Shown here: positions 52,930 to 61,400 of the stretch, in pieces
Position numbering within the stretch: position 1 is the stretch's first letter
Layout: each line of letters starts with the position of its first letter
Assembly: GCF_016919445.1 (NCBI RefSeq)
Contig: NZ_CP070356.1
Span: forward strand, 2,698,001-2,762,000
Direction of reading: 5' to 3'
Origin: Pseudomonas sp. PDNC002
GTDB lineage: Bacteria > Pseudomonadota > Gammaproteobacteria > Pseudomonadales > Pseudomonadaceae
Length of the DNA: 64,000 nucleotides
Made by a program: the position numbers and the translations under genes
The notes under the pieces: model-generated
Seen by the model: only the letters and a program-made list of their open reading frames with translations
Database searches by the model: none
What the model was told of the DNA's origin: nothing

Positions 52930-54102
52930 ATGAGCAATGTGACTGAACTGCCCACGCCGCAGCCGCTGAATGGCGTGCGTGTACTGGACCTGAGCCGCGT
53001 GCTGGCTGGCCCGCACTGCACCGCGATGCTCGCCGATCTCGGTGCGGAAGTGATCAAGTTCGAAGTGCCGGGGCACGGCGACGACAGCCGCCACCTCGGC
53101 CCGTTCAAGGACGGCGAAAGCGTCTATTTCGGCTTGATCAACCGCGGCAAACGCAGCGTCGAGCTGGACTTCAAGTCGCCGGAAGACCTGCAACGTTTCT
53201 ATGACCTGGTGGCGGACGCCGATGTGGTGGTGGAGAACTTCCGCCCCGGCGTCACCCAGCGCCTGGGCATCGATTTCGACAGCCTCAGGCAGCACAACCC
53301 GAAGCTGATCTACGCGAGCATTTCCGGTTTCGGCCAGAACGGCCCGCTGTCGCGCCGCCCGGCCTACGACATCGTCGCCCAGGCGATGTCCGGGCTGATG
53401 AGCGTCAGCGGATTCCCCGAGACGGGTCCGACCCGCAGCGGCGAAGCCCTTGGTGACCTGTGCGCCGGCGTCTATGCGGCCTGGGCGATCAGCAGCGCAT
53501 TGTTCGCCCGCGAGCACCAGGGCAGCAGTGCGCAATATATCGACGTGGCGATGTTCGACGTGCTGGTCAGCCTGCAGATGACCGGCCTGTCGAACCTGTT
53601 CGCCCACGGCAAGGCGCCGGGCCTGGTCGGCAACCGCCATCCGGTGTCGACGCCGTTCGACACCTACCGCGCCGCCGACGGCCTGGTGGTGATCGCGGTG
53701 GCCAGCGACAAGCTGTTCCGGCGCTTCTGCGAAAGCATCGGCCGCGGCGAACTGGCCGACGATCCGCGCTTTGCCGACGACCCCTCGCGCACCCGCAACG
53801 AGCAGGCACTGCGCGCCGAGATCGAGGCCTGGACCGGTCAGCGCAGCGTCGAACAGGCCTGCGACCTGCTGCTGGATGCCGGCGTGCCGGCCTCGCCGGT
53901 GTGGAACCTCGCCGAGGCCACCGGCAGCGAACAGGCGCAGGTGCGCCAACTGCTGGTGCAACCGGCCGACGACCAGCCGCCACTGGTGCCGCAACCGGTC
54001 TACTTCAACGGGCGCAAGCCCCACGCCGCGACGCGCGCTCCCCGCTTGGGCGAAGCCAACGCCGCGTTCGGCCTCACGAATAAAGCAGGAGCTGTGCAAT
54101 GA
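52930..54102 (+). CDS. CaiB/BaiF class III CoA-transferase in hut operon
   Basis: A 390-residue CoA-transferase: GVRVLDLSRVLAGPHCTAMLADLGAEVIKFE, NFRPGVTQRLG and the catalytic Asp147 in RPAYDIVAQAMSG are canonical, unlike the paralogue at 44879. It starts 10 bp after hutU and overlaps the acyl-CoA dehydrogenase start (ATGA), so the three are translated together. Class III enzymes pass CoA between related acids (for example carnitine and crotonobetaine in CaiB). In this setting urocanate or imidazole propionate are the likely acids; that assignment is inference. Confidence 0.92.
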   Translation: MSNVTELPTPQPLNGVRVLDLSRVLAGPHCTAMLADLGAEVIKFEVPGHGDDSRHLGPFKDGESVYFGLINRGKRSVELDFKSPEDLQRFYDLVADADVVVENFRPGVTQRLGIDFDSLRQHNPKLIYASISGFGQNGPLSRRPAYDIVAQAMSGLMSVSGFPETGPTRSGEALGDLCAGVYAAWAISSALFAREHQGSSAQYIDVAMFDVLVSLQMTGLSNLFAHGKAPGLVGNRHPVSTPFDTYRAADGLVVIAVASDKLFRRFCESIGRGELADDPRFADDPSRTRNEQALRAEIEAWTGQRSVEQACDLLLDAGVPASPVWNLAEATGSEQAQVRQLLVQPADDQPPLVPQPVYFNGRKPHAATRAPRLGEANAAFGLTNKAGAVQ

Positions 54103-55244
54103 ACTTCGACATCGACGCCACCGAACTGGCCATCGTCGACTCCGCCGAGCGGGTCTGCCGCGACGTGCTGGCCGCCAACGCCCAGCGCTATGACGAAGAG
54201 GAATCCTTCTGCGCCGAAAGCCTGCAGGCCCTCGGCGAGCTGGGCTTCATGGGCATCAACCTGCCGGAAACCTATGGCGGCTTCGGCATCGGCAGCCTGG
54301 CCATGAGCCGCGTAGTCGAGGCGGTGTCGGCGGCCTGCGCCTCCACCGCGTCAGCGTTGACCGCACACTTCCTCGCCACCGATTCGATCCTCATCGGCGG
54401 CACCGAGGAGCAGCGCCAGGAATGGCTGCCGCGCTGCGCCAGCGGCGAGCTGCTCGGCGCCTTCGGCCTGACCGAGCCGGCGGCCGGCTCCAACCCGGCG
54501 GACATGCGCACCCGCGCCGTGCGCGAGACCGGCGGCTGGCGGATTCGCGGCAGCAAGCACTACATCACCAATGCCCGCGAAGCCGATTTCATCGTGCTCT
54601 ATGCCAAGACCGACCCGGAGGCCGGCGCCCGTGGCATCAGCGCCTTCCTGATTCCCAAGGGCACCGCCGGCGTCACCTTCGCCAACCCGGAAAAGACCAT
54701 GGGCCTGCGCGGCAGCACCATCTACGAGCTGGCGCTGGACTGCTGGCTGCCGGCGGATGCGCTGCTGGGCGAGGAAAACCAGGGCTTCCGCACCGCCATG
54801 GAAGTGCTGGATCGCGGCCGCGTGGAAGTCGCCGCCATGTCGCTGGGCATCGCCCGCGCCGCCATGGAGTACGCCTTGAAGTGGGTGGATGAGCGGCAGA
54901 TCGGCACCAAGCCGCTGTCGGCCTACCAGGGCACCCAGTGGCGCATCGCCGATATGCACGCGCAGTTCCAGGCCGCGCGCCTGCTCACCCAGCAGGCCGC
55001 CGCGCGGCGTGACAGCGGCGAGCGCTTCAGCCTCGAATCGGCGACCGCCAAATTGTTCGCCGCCGAGGCCTGCGGCTTCATCACCGACGCCGCGCTGCAA
55101 CTGCACGGCGGCTACGGCTACATCCGCGACCTGCCGCTGGAGCGCTTCGTGCGCGACGCCCGGATCCTGCGGATCTTCGAGGGAACCTCCGAGGTGCAGA
55201 AGATCATCATCTCCCGCGCCGTGCTGGATGCCGCCCGCCATTGA
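54099..55244 (+). CDS. Acyl-CoA dehydrogenase in hut operon
   Basis: A 381-residue FAD flavoenzyme of the short/branched-chain acyl-CoA dehydrogenase type. LGAFGLTEPAAGSNPADMRTRA is the FAD/substrate signature, LQLHGGYGYIRDLPLERFVRDAR the second, and the catalytic base is probably Glu361 in IFEGTSEVQKII. It introduces a trans double bond alpha,beta to a CoA thioester. Overlapping the CoA-transferase gene, it is the natural partner: the pair could make an enoyl-CoA such as urocanoyl-CoA. Electron acceptor (ETF) genes are not in the window. Confidence 0.93.
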   Translation: MNFDIDATELAIVDSAERVCRDVLAANAQRYDEEESFCAESLQALGELGFMGINLPETYGGFGIGSLAMSRVVEAVSAACASTASALTAHFLATDSILIGGTEEQRQEWLPRCASGELLGAFGLTEPAAGSNPADMRTRAVRETGGWRIRGSKHYITNAREADFIVLYAKTDPEAGARGISAFLIPKGTAGVTFANPEKTMGLRGSTIYELALDCWLPADALLGEENQGFRTAMEVLDRGRVEVAAMSLGIARAAMEYALKWVDERQIGTKPLSAYQGTQWRIADMHAQFQAARLLTQQAAARRDSGERFSLESATAKLFAAEACGFITDAALQLHGGYGYIRDLPLERFVRDARILRIFEGTSEVQKIIISRAVLDAARH

Positions 55245-55254
55245 CGGCAGGTAC

Positions 55255-55277
55255 GGGGCGGCCTCCGCTGCCGCCCC
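55255..55277 (+). terminator. Hairpin after the acyl-CoA dehydrogenase
   Basis: GGGGCGGC (55255-55262), loop CTCCGCT, GCCGCCCC (55270-55277). It starts 11 bp past the stop and could limit read-through into the permease gene. Confidence 0.6.
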
Positions 55278-55311
55278 GGTGAATCAGGAAACGCTGTGCA
55301 CAAAACCTGTC

Positions 55312-55433
55312 CACGATCTGCTGCGCGTCGGCCGTAGGGCGTTGGAAAGCGCCCTCAGATGCTCAATTACAGCTCGTAAACTCCGCTCTTCGGGTGCTTT
55401 CCGCCTACTACGGCTCTAGCTCGCGAGGTCGTG
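55312..55433. repeat. Long inverted repeat between dehydrogenase and permease
   Basis: CACGATCTGCTGCGCGTCGG...GTTGGAAAGC (55312-55350) pairs imperfectly with GCTTTCCGCC...TCGCGAGGTCGTG (55396-55433). The motif CTACGGCTCTAGCTCGCGAG next to GTGAACAGGCTC is one I recall as a dispersed repeat in pseudomonads. It lies in the 251-bp spacer, with no gene. Confidence 0.7.
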
Positions 55434-55495
55434 AACAGGCTCCATAACAACAACAGCGCGGCTGGGCGAACGTCCGGCGGCGAGGAGAAAGCTTC

Positions 55496-56908
55496 ATGGC
55501 TGGTAAGTCCCTGATCGAAACCCGCTCCATCGATTACATTCCCCAGGCTGAACGGCACGGCCGCCTGTTCAGCCAGTTCACCCTGTGGTTCGGCTGCAAC
55601 CTGCAGATCACCGCCATCGTCACCGGCGCGCTGGCGGTGGTGCTTGGCGGCGACGTGTTCTGGTCGCTGATCGGCCTGCTCATCGGGCAGATATTCGGCG
55701 GCGTGGTGATGGCGTTGCACGGCGCCCAGGGGCCCAAGCTCGGCCTGCCGCAGATGATCTCCAGCCGTGTGCAGTTCGGCGTGTTCGGCGCGGTGATCCC
55801 GCTGGTGCTGGTCTGCGTGATGTACGTCGGTTTCAACGCCACCGGCACGGTGCTGGCGGGCCAGGCCATCGGCCAGTTGGCCCATGTCAGCGACACCGTC
55901 GGCATCCTGGTGTTCGCGGCGGTGATCGTCGCGGTGACGGTCTGCGGCTACCGGGTGATCCATTGGCTCGGCAAGGCCGCCAGCGTGCTGGGCATCGTCG
56001 CCTTCGCCTACCTGTTCGTGCGCCTGCTGTCGGTCAACGACATCGGTGTGCTGCTGGAGAATCGCCACTTCGCCTGGAACACCTTCCTGCTCGCGGTTTC
56101 CCTGGCGGCGTCCTGGCAGATCGCCTTCGGGCCCTACGTGGCAGACTACTCGCGCTACCTGCCCAGCGAAACCTCGTCGCCGAAGACGTTCTTCGCGGTG
56201 GGCCTGGGCTCGGTGCTCGGCTCGCAGACGTCCATGGTCCTCGGGGTGTTCGCCGCGGCGCTGGCCGGTAAGGAGTTCTCCGGGCAGCCGGTGGCTTACG
56301 TGGTGGGCCTGGGCGCCAGCGGCATGATGGCGTCCGCACTGTTCTTCAGCGTGGCCTTCGGCAAGGTCACCATCGCCACCTTGAATGCCTACGGCAGCTT
56401 CATGTGCATCGCCACCATCATCAGCGGCTTCCGTGGCCAGTTGAAGGTCACGCACCTGCAGCGTCTGCTGTTCGTGCTGGTGATCGTCGGCCTGTCCACC
56501 GGCCTGGCGCTGGCCGGGCAGCATTCCTTCCTGGCCGCGTTCAAGTCGTTCCTGCTGTTCCTGCTGGCGTTCTTCACGCCGTGGAGCGCGATCAACCTGG
56601 TGGATTACTACTGCATCACCCGCGAGCGCTATGACATCCCCGCGCTGTCCGATCCCGACGGCCGCTACGGTCGCTGGAACTGGACCGGCATCGGCGTCTA
56701 CTGCTTCGGCGTGCTGGTGCAGATGCCCTTCATCGACAGCGGTTTCTACACCGGTCCGTTGGTGGAGAGGCTCGGTGGCGTGGATATCTCCTGGCTGATC
56801 GGCCTGTTGTTACCAGCGCTGGCCTACTACCTGTTGGCGCGCAACAGCCAGGGCCATGTGCCCGACCGGCTGATCCTGCCGCAGGGTGGCGAGTCGACGG
56901 CGATCTGA
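55496..56908 (+). CDS. NCS1-family permease (hut-associated)
   Basis: A 470-residue nucleobase-cation-symporter-1 protein with about 12 helices. FTLWFGCNLQITAIVTGALAVVLGGD, GPKLGLPQMISSRVQFGVFGA and YVADYSRYLPSETSSPKTFFAVGLGS are NCS1 motifs. In P. aeruginosa an NCS1 permease lies beside hutU (PA5099, by recall). Here it is the candidate importer for urocanate or imidazole propionate. Ribosome-binding site GAGGAG about 7 nt before ATG. Spaced 251 bp from the dehydrogenase and behind a terminator-like hairpin, it may have its own promoter. Confidence 0.9.
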   Translation: MAGKSLIETRSIDYIPQAERHGRLFSQFTLWFGCNLQITAIVTGALAVVLGGDVFWSLIGLLIGQIFGGVVMALHGAQGPKLGLPQMISSRVQFGVFGAVIPLVLVCVMYVGFNATGTVLAGQAIGQLAHVSDTVGILVFAAVIVAVTVCGYRVIHWLGKAASVLGIVAFAYLFVRLLSVNDIGVLLENRHFAWNTFLLAVSLAASWQIAFGPYVADYSRYLPSETSSPKTFFAVGLGSVLGSQTSMVLGVFAAALAGKEFSGQPVAYVVGLGASGMMASALFFSVAFGKVTIATLNAYGSFMCIATIISGFRGQLKVTHLQRLLFVLVIVGLSTGLALAGQHSFLAAFKSFLLFLLAFFTPWSAINLVDYYCITRERYDIPALSDPDGRYGRWNWTGIGVYCFGVLVQMPFIDSGFYTGPLVERLGGVDISWLIGLLLPALAYYLLARNSQGHVPDRLILPQGGESTAI

Positions 56909-56920
56909 GTCATCGCTGAC

Positions 56921-56947
56921 CGGCCCGACGCGCCAGGCGCCGGGCCG
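56921..56947. terminator. Hairpin between converging permease and TonB receptor genes
   Basis: CGGCCCG (56921-56927) and CGGGCCG (56941-56947), with GCGCC/GGCGC pairing inside, make a strong stem between the two stops. Confidence 0.6.
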
Positions 56948-56953
56948 GGTGCT

Positions 56954-59359
56954 TCAGAAGTCGTACTTGACGCTGGTCATCAGGTTGCGCGGTGCGCCGT
57001 AGACACCGTAGGTGCTCACGCTGGTGTAGTACTCGCGGTCGAATACGTTGTTCAGGTTCGCCGCCACCGATAGCTGGGGGGTGAGCTGGTAGCGCGCCAT
57101 CAGGTTGGCCACGTAGTAGCTGTCCTGGGTGTGGTAGCCCAGGTCAGCGCCGGTCTTGCTCTGCCAGTTGAAACCGCCGCCGAGGGTCAGCTTGTCCCAC
57201 TCGCCGGGCATGCGGTAACTGGTGAAGGTTTTCAGGCTGTGGCGCGGCAGGTCGGTGACGATGCGCTCGTCGTCCTTATCGGTGGTCACGCTGTAGGCAT
57301 AGCCACTGGTGAGCTGCCAGCCTTCGGCCAGTTCGCCGTTGAGCTCAAGCTCCACGCCCTTGGTGGTGGCGCCTTGCGCGGCGCTGTAGGCGACGCCGTC
57401 CCAGATCGCCAGGTTGTCCTGCTCAGTCTTGAACAGGGCCAGGCTGGAAGTCAGGCGACCCTCGGCGAAGGCGGCCTTGATGCCGGCCTCGTAGCTGGTG
57501 CCTTCTTCGGGGTCGAGCGGTTGGTTGTTGCGGTCGCGGACCCAGGAACCTTGCGGGTTGAAGATCTTGGTGTAGCTGGCGTACAGCGACCAGATGTCAT
57601 CCAGCGCGTAGGTGATGCCGGTGTAGGGGATGAACACGCCGCTCTCGCGCTCCTTGTTCTTGCTATCGGCGCCGTCGTACGGATGGCTTTCCTGCGTGCG
57701 CTTCCAGTCCACAACGCGACCGCCGAGGATCAGGCTGGCGGCATCGCTCAGGTGGAAGCGCGAAGTCAGGTAGGCGGCGTACTGGTTCTCGCGGCTGTCG
57801 GACTCGCCGTACTTGCTGAAGGTCGGCTTGGCTGCCGAGCCATTCCAGTCGCGGATATTCGGGATCGAGCCATCGTAGCCGTCGTACAGCCAGCCGCCGT
57901 AGTCGGGAGTGTCCAGTTCGCGGATCTGCGACAGGGTCATGCCGCCGATCAGCTCGTGTTCGGCGCCGAACAGCGAGAACGGTCCGGTGAGGTAGAGGTC
58001 GAGGTTGTCCTGCTGCGGCGCGGACTTCCAGCGTACCGGCAGGATCGACAGCCCCGCGCCGCTGGCCTGGTCGGCGCTGCCGGTCATGTAGGTGACCACG
58101 CCGTCGTAGCGGTACTCGGTATGGCTCAGCTCGGCCTTGCCGCTCCAGTCGTTGTCGAAGTGGTGCTCGACCGAGGCGAACACATTCTCCAGCTCGTTGT
58201 TGTAGTAGCTCCAGTCCGGCGCCGAGTTGTCCGAGCGCTTCACGTCCAGCCGCTGGCCGTTGCCGTACTGCAGCGGGAAGCCGCTGCGCATCGGTGTGTT
58301 GACGTCTTCCTTGAGGTAGCTGAAGCCGACGGTCAGCAGGGTGGCGTCGGACAGGTCGAATTCGCTGATGCCGTAGATCAGCCCGGATTGCCGGTCATAA
58401 CGGTCGATCCAGGCGCGCTGGGTCTTGTAGTCCATCACCAGGCGGCCACGGGCGTTGCCCTGGTCGTTGAGCGGCCCGGAGACATCCACGCCGGTGCCGT
58501 AGCGATCCCAGCTGCCGGCTTCCCCGGTGAGGCTGACTTGCGGCTCGAGGGTCGGTCGCTTGCGGATCAGGTTGATGGTCGCCGAGGGATTGCCCATGCC
58601 GCTGGTCAGGCCGGTGGCACCGCGCACGACTTCCACGCGATCGTACATGGCGGTGCTTTGCAGGTGATTGCCGAGCAGCGAGGAGGTCGGCACGCCGTCG
58701 GTTTCAAAGTTGTTGATCAGGAAGCCGCGCGACCAGAAACCCTCGGTGTCGGCGCCCAGTCCGCTGCGAACCACGGTGATGCCGGCGGTGGCTTCCAGCG
58801 CGTCGCTCAGACGGTCGAGTTTCTGGTCGTCGAGGCGTTGGCGGGTCAGCACGGTGACCGATTGCGGGGTCTCGGAGGGCGTCAGGTTGAGGCGGGTCGA
58901 ACTGCTCGACGAATAGGTGGTGTACGAGCCGCTGCCCTCGGTAGTGGAGCCCGGCGCCTTGCCGGAAATGGTCACGGCGGACATTTCCATCGGGCTGTCC
59001 GGTGCCAGGCGCAACTCGTAGTGCCCTTCGGCGGCCTGGATGGCTTGCACGCCAGTGTCTTCCAGTAGCAGTTCGAGCGCCCGGTCCGGGCTGAAGCGGC
59101 CGTGTAGCGCGTTGCTCCGCTTGCCCTGGGTGAGTGTGCTGTCGGCCGCCAGGTAGATGCCACTCTGCGCAGCGAACTGGTTCAATTGCTGGGCCATGGG
59201 GCCGGCGGCAATGTTGTAGTCGCGTACGCCCGCCTGGCCCTGCTCGGTGGCCACGGCTGGTGGAGTGGTAACGGCAAGGCAGGTGCCCAGTGCCAGGGAA
59301 ACGCACAGCGCCAGCTGGCGCAGGGGAACGGGGGAATGGCAGGTCTTGGCGGGTGACAT
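56954..59359 (-). CDS. TonB-dependent siderophore receptor with signalling (STN) domain
   Basis: An 801-residue outer-membrane receptor: signal peptide (cleavage near PAVAT, residue 38), STN secretin/TonB N-terminal signalling domain (about 47-125, YNIAAGPMAQQLNQFAAQSGIYLAADS), plug (about 140-270, TPQSVTVLTRQRLDDQKL and VEVVRGATGLTSGMGNPSATINLIRKRP), and a 22-strand barrel ending in Phe (MTSVKYDF). The STN domain couples it to the FecR/FecI pair encoded upstream. Closest in style to FoxA/FpvA-type receptors for hydroxamate siderophores. AAGGAA before ATG 59359. Confidence 0.94.
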   Translation of the reverse strand: MSPAKTCHSPVPLRQLALCVSLALGTCLAVTTPPAVATEQGQAGVRDYNIAAGPMAQQLNQFAAQSGIYLAADSTLTQGKRSNALHGRFSPDRALELLLEDTGVQAIQAAEGHYELRLAPDSPMEMSAVTISGKAPGSTTEGSGSYTTYSSSSSTRLNLTPSETPQSVTVLTRQRLDDQKLDRLSDALEATAGITVVRSGLGADTEGFWSRGFLINNFETDGVPTSSLLGNHLQSTAMYDRVEVVRGATGLTSGMGNPSATINLIRKRPTLEPQVSLTGEAGSWDRYGTGVDVSGPLNDQGNARGRLVMDYKTQRAWIDRYDRQSGLIYGISEFDLSDATLLTVGFSYLKEDVNTPMRSGFPLQYGNGQRLDVKRSDNSAPDWSYYNNELENVFASVEHHFDNDWSGKAELSHTEYRYDGVVTYMTGSADQASGAGLSILPVRWKSAPQQDNLDLYLTGPFSLFGAEHELIGGMTLSQIRELDTPDYGGWLYDGYDGSIPNIRDWNGSAAKPTFSKYGESDSRENQYAAYLTSRFHLSDAASLILGGRVVDWKRTQESHPYDGADSKNKERESGVFIPYTGITYALDDIWSLYASYTKIFNPQGSWVRDRNNQPLDPEEGTSYEAGIKAAFAEGRLTSSLALFKTEQDNLAIWDGVAYSAAQGATTKGVELELNGELAEGWQLTSGYAYSVTTDKDDERIVTDLPRHSLKTFTSYRMPGEWDKLTLGGGFNWQSKTGADLGYHTQDSYYVANLMARYQLTPQLSVAANLNNVFDREYYTSVSTYGVYGAPRNLMTSVKYDF

Positions 59360-59439
59360 GGAAATTCCTTTGGTGTTTTTGCGCGCGACAAAGCGCTGTT
59401 GTCACCCACTGATTCGAACGAGCGGAAAAAACCGGAAGC

Positions 59440-59458
59440 GCAAACGCGAATTATTTTC
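59440..59458 (-). promoter_or_regulatory. Weak Fur-box-like site upstream of the TonB receptor
   Basis: The minus-strand 19-mer GAAAATAATTCGCGTTTGC matches the Fur consensus at 11 of 19 positions. AT-rich and 81-99 bp before the start codon; a low-confidence call. Confidence 0.35.
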
Positions 59459-59480
59459 AAAAAATGACGGAGGGCGATTT

Positions 59481-60440
59481 CTACGGACGTGGCTCGATGC
59501 TTACCCACCAGGGCAGCGTGCGCTGGATGCGCACCGGCAGGATGCTCGCGAGCATGTCCAGGGCACGGTCGCTGTCGTGCAGGGGGAAGCTGCCCATGAC
59601 CCGCAGCCTGGCTACTTCCGGGCTGACGCCCAGATACCCGCGGCGATAGGGAATCAGCTCGGCGATGAATTCGCTCAGCGACAGGTCGTTGGCCAGCAGA
59701 ACGCCCCGGCTCCACGCCTCACGGGCGGGATCAACCGCTTGCAGCGCACCAATGTGCTGGCCGTCGAAGCTCGTCTGCTGGCCGGCCGGCACGACCTTTC
59801 TCTGGCCGGACAGGGCGATTTCCACCGCGCCTTCGAAGACCGCCAGGCGCGTGGCGGCTTCCTGTTGCGTGACGCTGAAGCGCGTGCCCAGCGCCTGCAG
59901 GCGACCTTGTGCGGTTTCGACGAAGAAGGGCCGGCGATCCTTGGCGGTATCGATGAGGATTTCCCCGCTGCGCAGCAGCAGACGGCGGGAGTCACCGCTG
60001 AAATCCACGTCCAGCGCGCTGTCGCCACCGAGCCAGCAATGGCTGTCGTCGGCCAGGCGGAATTCGCGGATTTCCCCGCTGCCGCTTTGGTAGTCGGCGC
60101 TCCAGCTAGCCCACTGCTCGCGCAACGCGCCGTGGCGCCAGCCGACGAGGCCGAGCAGCGTGCCGCCGGAGAGCACGGCCAGCGTCTGCAACGTGCGGCG
60201 CCGTGACAGGGTGCGCGCCGAGCGCAGTGTCTGCGCGGCCAGTTGGTTGTCATCGAGCAGCGGCTGAAAGCGTTGGCCGATGCGCTCGACGTAACCCCAG
60301 GCCTGGCGGTTCTGCGTGCTCTGCGCGTGCCACTGCTGCCAGCGGGCGTGCAACTGGCGATCCTCGGGATGGGCATTGAGCTGGGCGAACCACTGCGCCG
60401 CCTGCTCCAGCGTCGCATGGTCGGGACGCGTTGCGCTCAA
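59481..60440 (-). CDS. FecR-type anti-sigma/sigma regulator
   Basis: A 319-residue inner-membrane regulator: N-terminal DUF4880 segment (about 10-50, AAQWFAQLNAHPEDRQLHARWQQWHA), one membrane helix (about 80-100, LAVLSGGTLLGLVGW) and a periplasmic FecR domain (about 125-215) with ADYQSGSGEIREFRLADDSHCWLGGDSALDV. It relays the receptor signal to the sigma factor. Start placed at TTG 60440, which overlaps the sigma-factor stop (TTGA), implying coupled translation; an upstream frame to 60482 is also open. Confidence 0.87.
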   Translation of the reverse strand: MSATRPDHATLEQAAQWFAQLNAHPEDRQLHARWQQWHAQSTQNRQAWGYVERIGQRFQPLLDDNQLAAQTLRSARTLSRRRTLQTLAVLSGGTLLGLVGWRHGALREQWASWSADYQSGSGEIREFRLADDSHCWLGGDSALDVDFSGDSRRLLLRSGEILIDTAKDRRPFFVETAQGRLQALGTRFSVTQQEAATRLAVFEGAVEIALSGQRKVVPAGQQTSFDGQHIGALQAVDPAREAWSRGVLLANDLSLSEFIAELIPYRRGYLGVSPEVARLRVMGSFPLHDSDRALDMLASILPVRIQRTLPWWVSIEPRP

Positions 60441-60970
60441 GGCTGCAGCGCCTCGTCCAGTTCCATCTCCAGCAACAGGCACTGGTACATGGCCTGCGCC
60501 ATGTATTTGCAGACGGTTCGTTCGGATACGCCCAGTCGCTCACCTATTTCGCGGTAGCCCAGGCCTTCGAGCTGAGACAGCAGGAAGGCCTCGGCGACGC
60601 GCTCGGGCAGGCGCGCGAGCATGCCGTGGATCTGTTCCAGGGTCTCGAAGATGATCGCCCGCTGTTCTTCCGAGGGCAGGAATGTATCCGGCCGGCAGGC
60701 GAGGGTGTCCAGCCAGGCCTGTTCCAGTTGGCGACGGCGCCAGAAGTCCACGCAGGCGTTGCGCGAGATGGCCAGCAGGTAGGCGCGCACGTGGCTGTCA
60801 CTGTCGAACTGGCGGCGCTGCGACAGCAGCCGCAGGAACACATCGTGCGCCAGGTCTGCCGCGTCGCAGGCGTTGCCGAGCTTGCGCGCCAGCCAGTTGC
60901 GGACCAGACCGTGGTGCTGGCGATAGTACTGCTGCACCTGGAGTTGGTAGGCCAGGTCTGGCGTGAACAT
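60437..60970 (-). CDS. ECF sigma factor of FecI type
   Basis: A 177-residue extracytoplasmic-function sigma factor: sigma-70 region 2 (about 10-80, VRNWLARKLGNACDAADLAHDVFLRLL and ISRNACVDFWRRR) and region 4 (about 115-170, LPERVAEAFLLSQLEGLGYREIGERLGVSERTV). It drives transcription of the receptor gene when signalled through the FecR-type protein. A Fur-like box lies just upstream, so it is made under iron starvation. Confidence 0.93.
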   Translation of the reverse strand: MFTPDLAYQLQVQQYYRQHHGLVRNWLARKLGNACDAADLAHDVFLRLLSQRRQFDSDSHVRAYLLAISRNACVDFWRRRQLEQAWLDTLACRPDTFLPSEEQRAIIFETLEQIHGMLARLPERVAEAFLLSQLEGLGYREIGERLGVSERTVCKYMAQAMYQCLLLEMELDEALQP

Positions 60971-60996
60971 GAACGGGACTGCTCCGCGAATAAAAT

Positions 60997-61015
60997 GAAA
61001 TTGAGATTAATTCGC
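60997..61015 (-). promoter_or_regulatory. Fur-box-like site upstream of the ECF sigma factor
   Basis: GAAATTGAGATTAATTCGC matches the 19-bp Fur consensus at 12 positions and overlaps AATGAAAT and TTCGCATT hexamers around it. It is 27 bp before the sigma-factor start, a proper repressor position. Confidence 0.6.
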
Positions 61016-61079
61016 ATTCTATTTTGGATGTTTCCCCCGGAGCAAGTCCACGATTGCCACGCCAGTATGGACGGTCGAA

Positions 61080-61400
61080 TCAGAGGCTTTTGATTTCGCT
61101 CGGCTCGACCTCCACCTGATAGCCCGGCCCGACATCGAAGAGGATGTAGAAGTCCTCGTTCGGGCGCTTGAAGGTCAGGCTGGAGTCCGCGCCCAGCTTG
61201 CCGGGAATCAGCACCTTGTTGTCGGCGCTCATCACGTCCAGGGTCACGCCCGGTGCGTCGCTGCCGTCGCTGAAGCCGCCCACACAGCGGATGGTCTCGG
61301 CGTCCAGCGCGGTGCATTCGCAGAACGGCGCGTGGGCCAGCGCGCCGGCGCTGGCGCCCAGGGCGAGGAGGGCGGCGGCGGATCGTAGAGTCGTTTTCAT
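61080..61400 (-). CDS. Small exported protein, siderophore-reduction operon
   Basis: A 106-residue protein with signal peptide (cleavage near GALAHA, residue 24). The mature part begins with a Cys cluster (APFCECTALDAETIRC), followed by a beta-sandwich-like segment (GVTLDVMSADNKVLIPGKL). No family name known to me. Its ATG at 61400 overlaps the stop of the preceding gene (TGATG), so it is the third gene of an operon led by a FoxB-like protein. Periplasmic; function unknown, perhaps metal or electron handling. Confidence 0.75.
   Translation of the reverse strand: MKTTLRSAAALLALGASAGALAHAPFCECTALDAETIRCVGGFSDGSDAPGVTLDVMSADNKVLIPGKLGADSSLTFKRPNEDFYILFDVGPGYQVEVEPSEIKSL

Noticed and set aside
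57131-59068. 645-codon + strand frame inside the TonB receptor gene
   Set aside because: Antisense to a receptor with complete signal, plug and barrel; no start context or motif.
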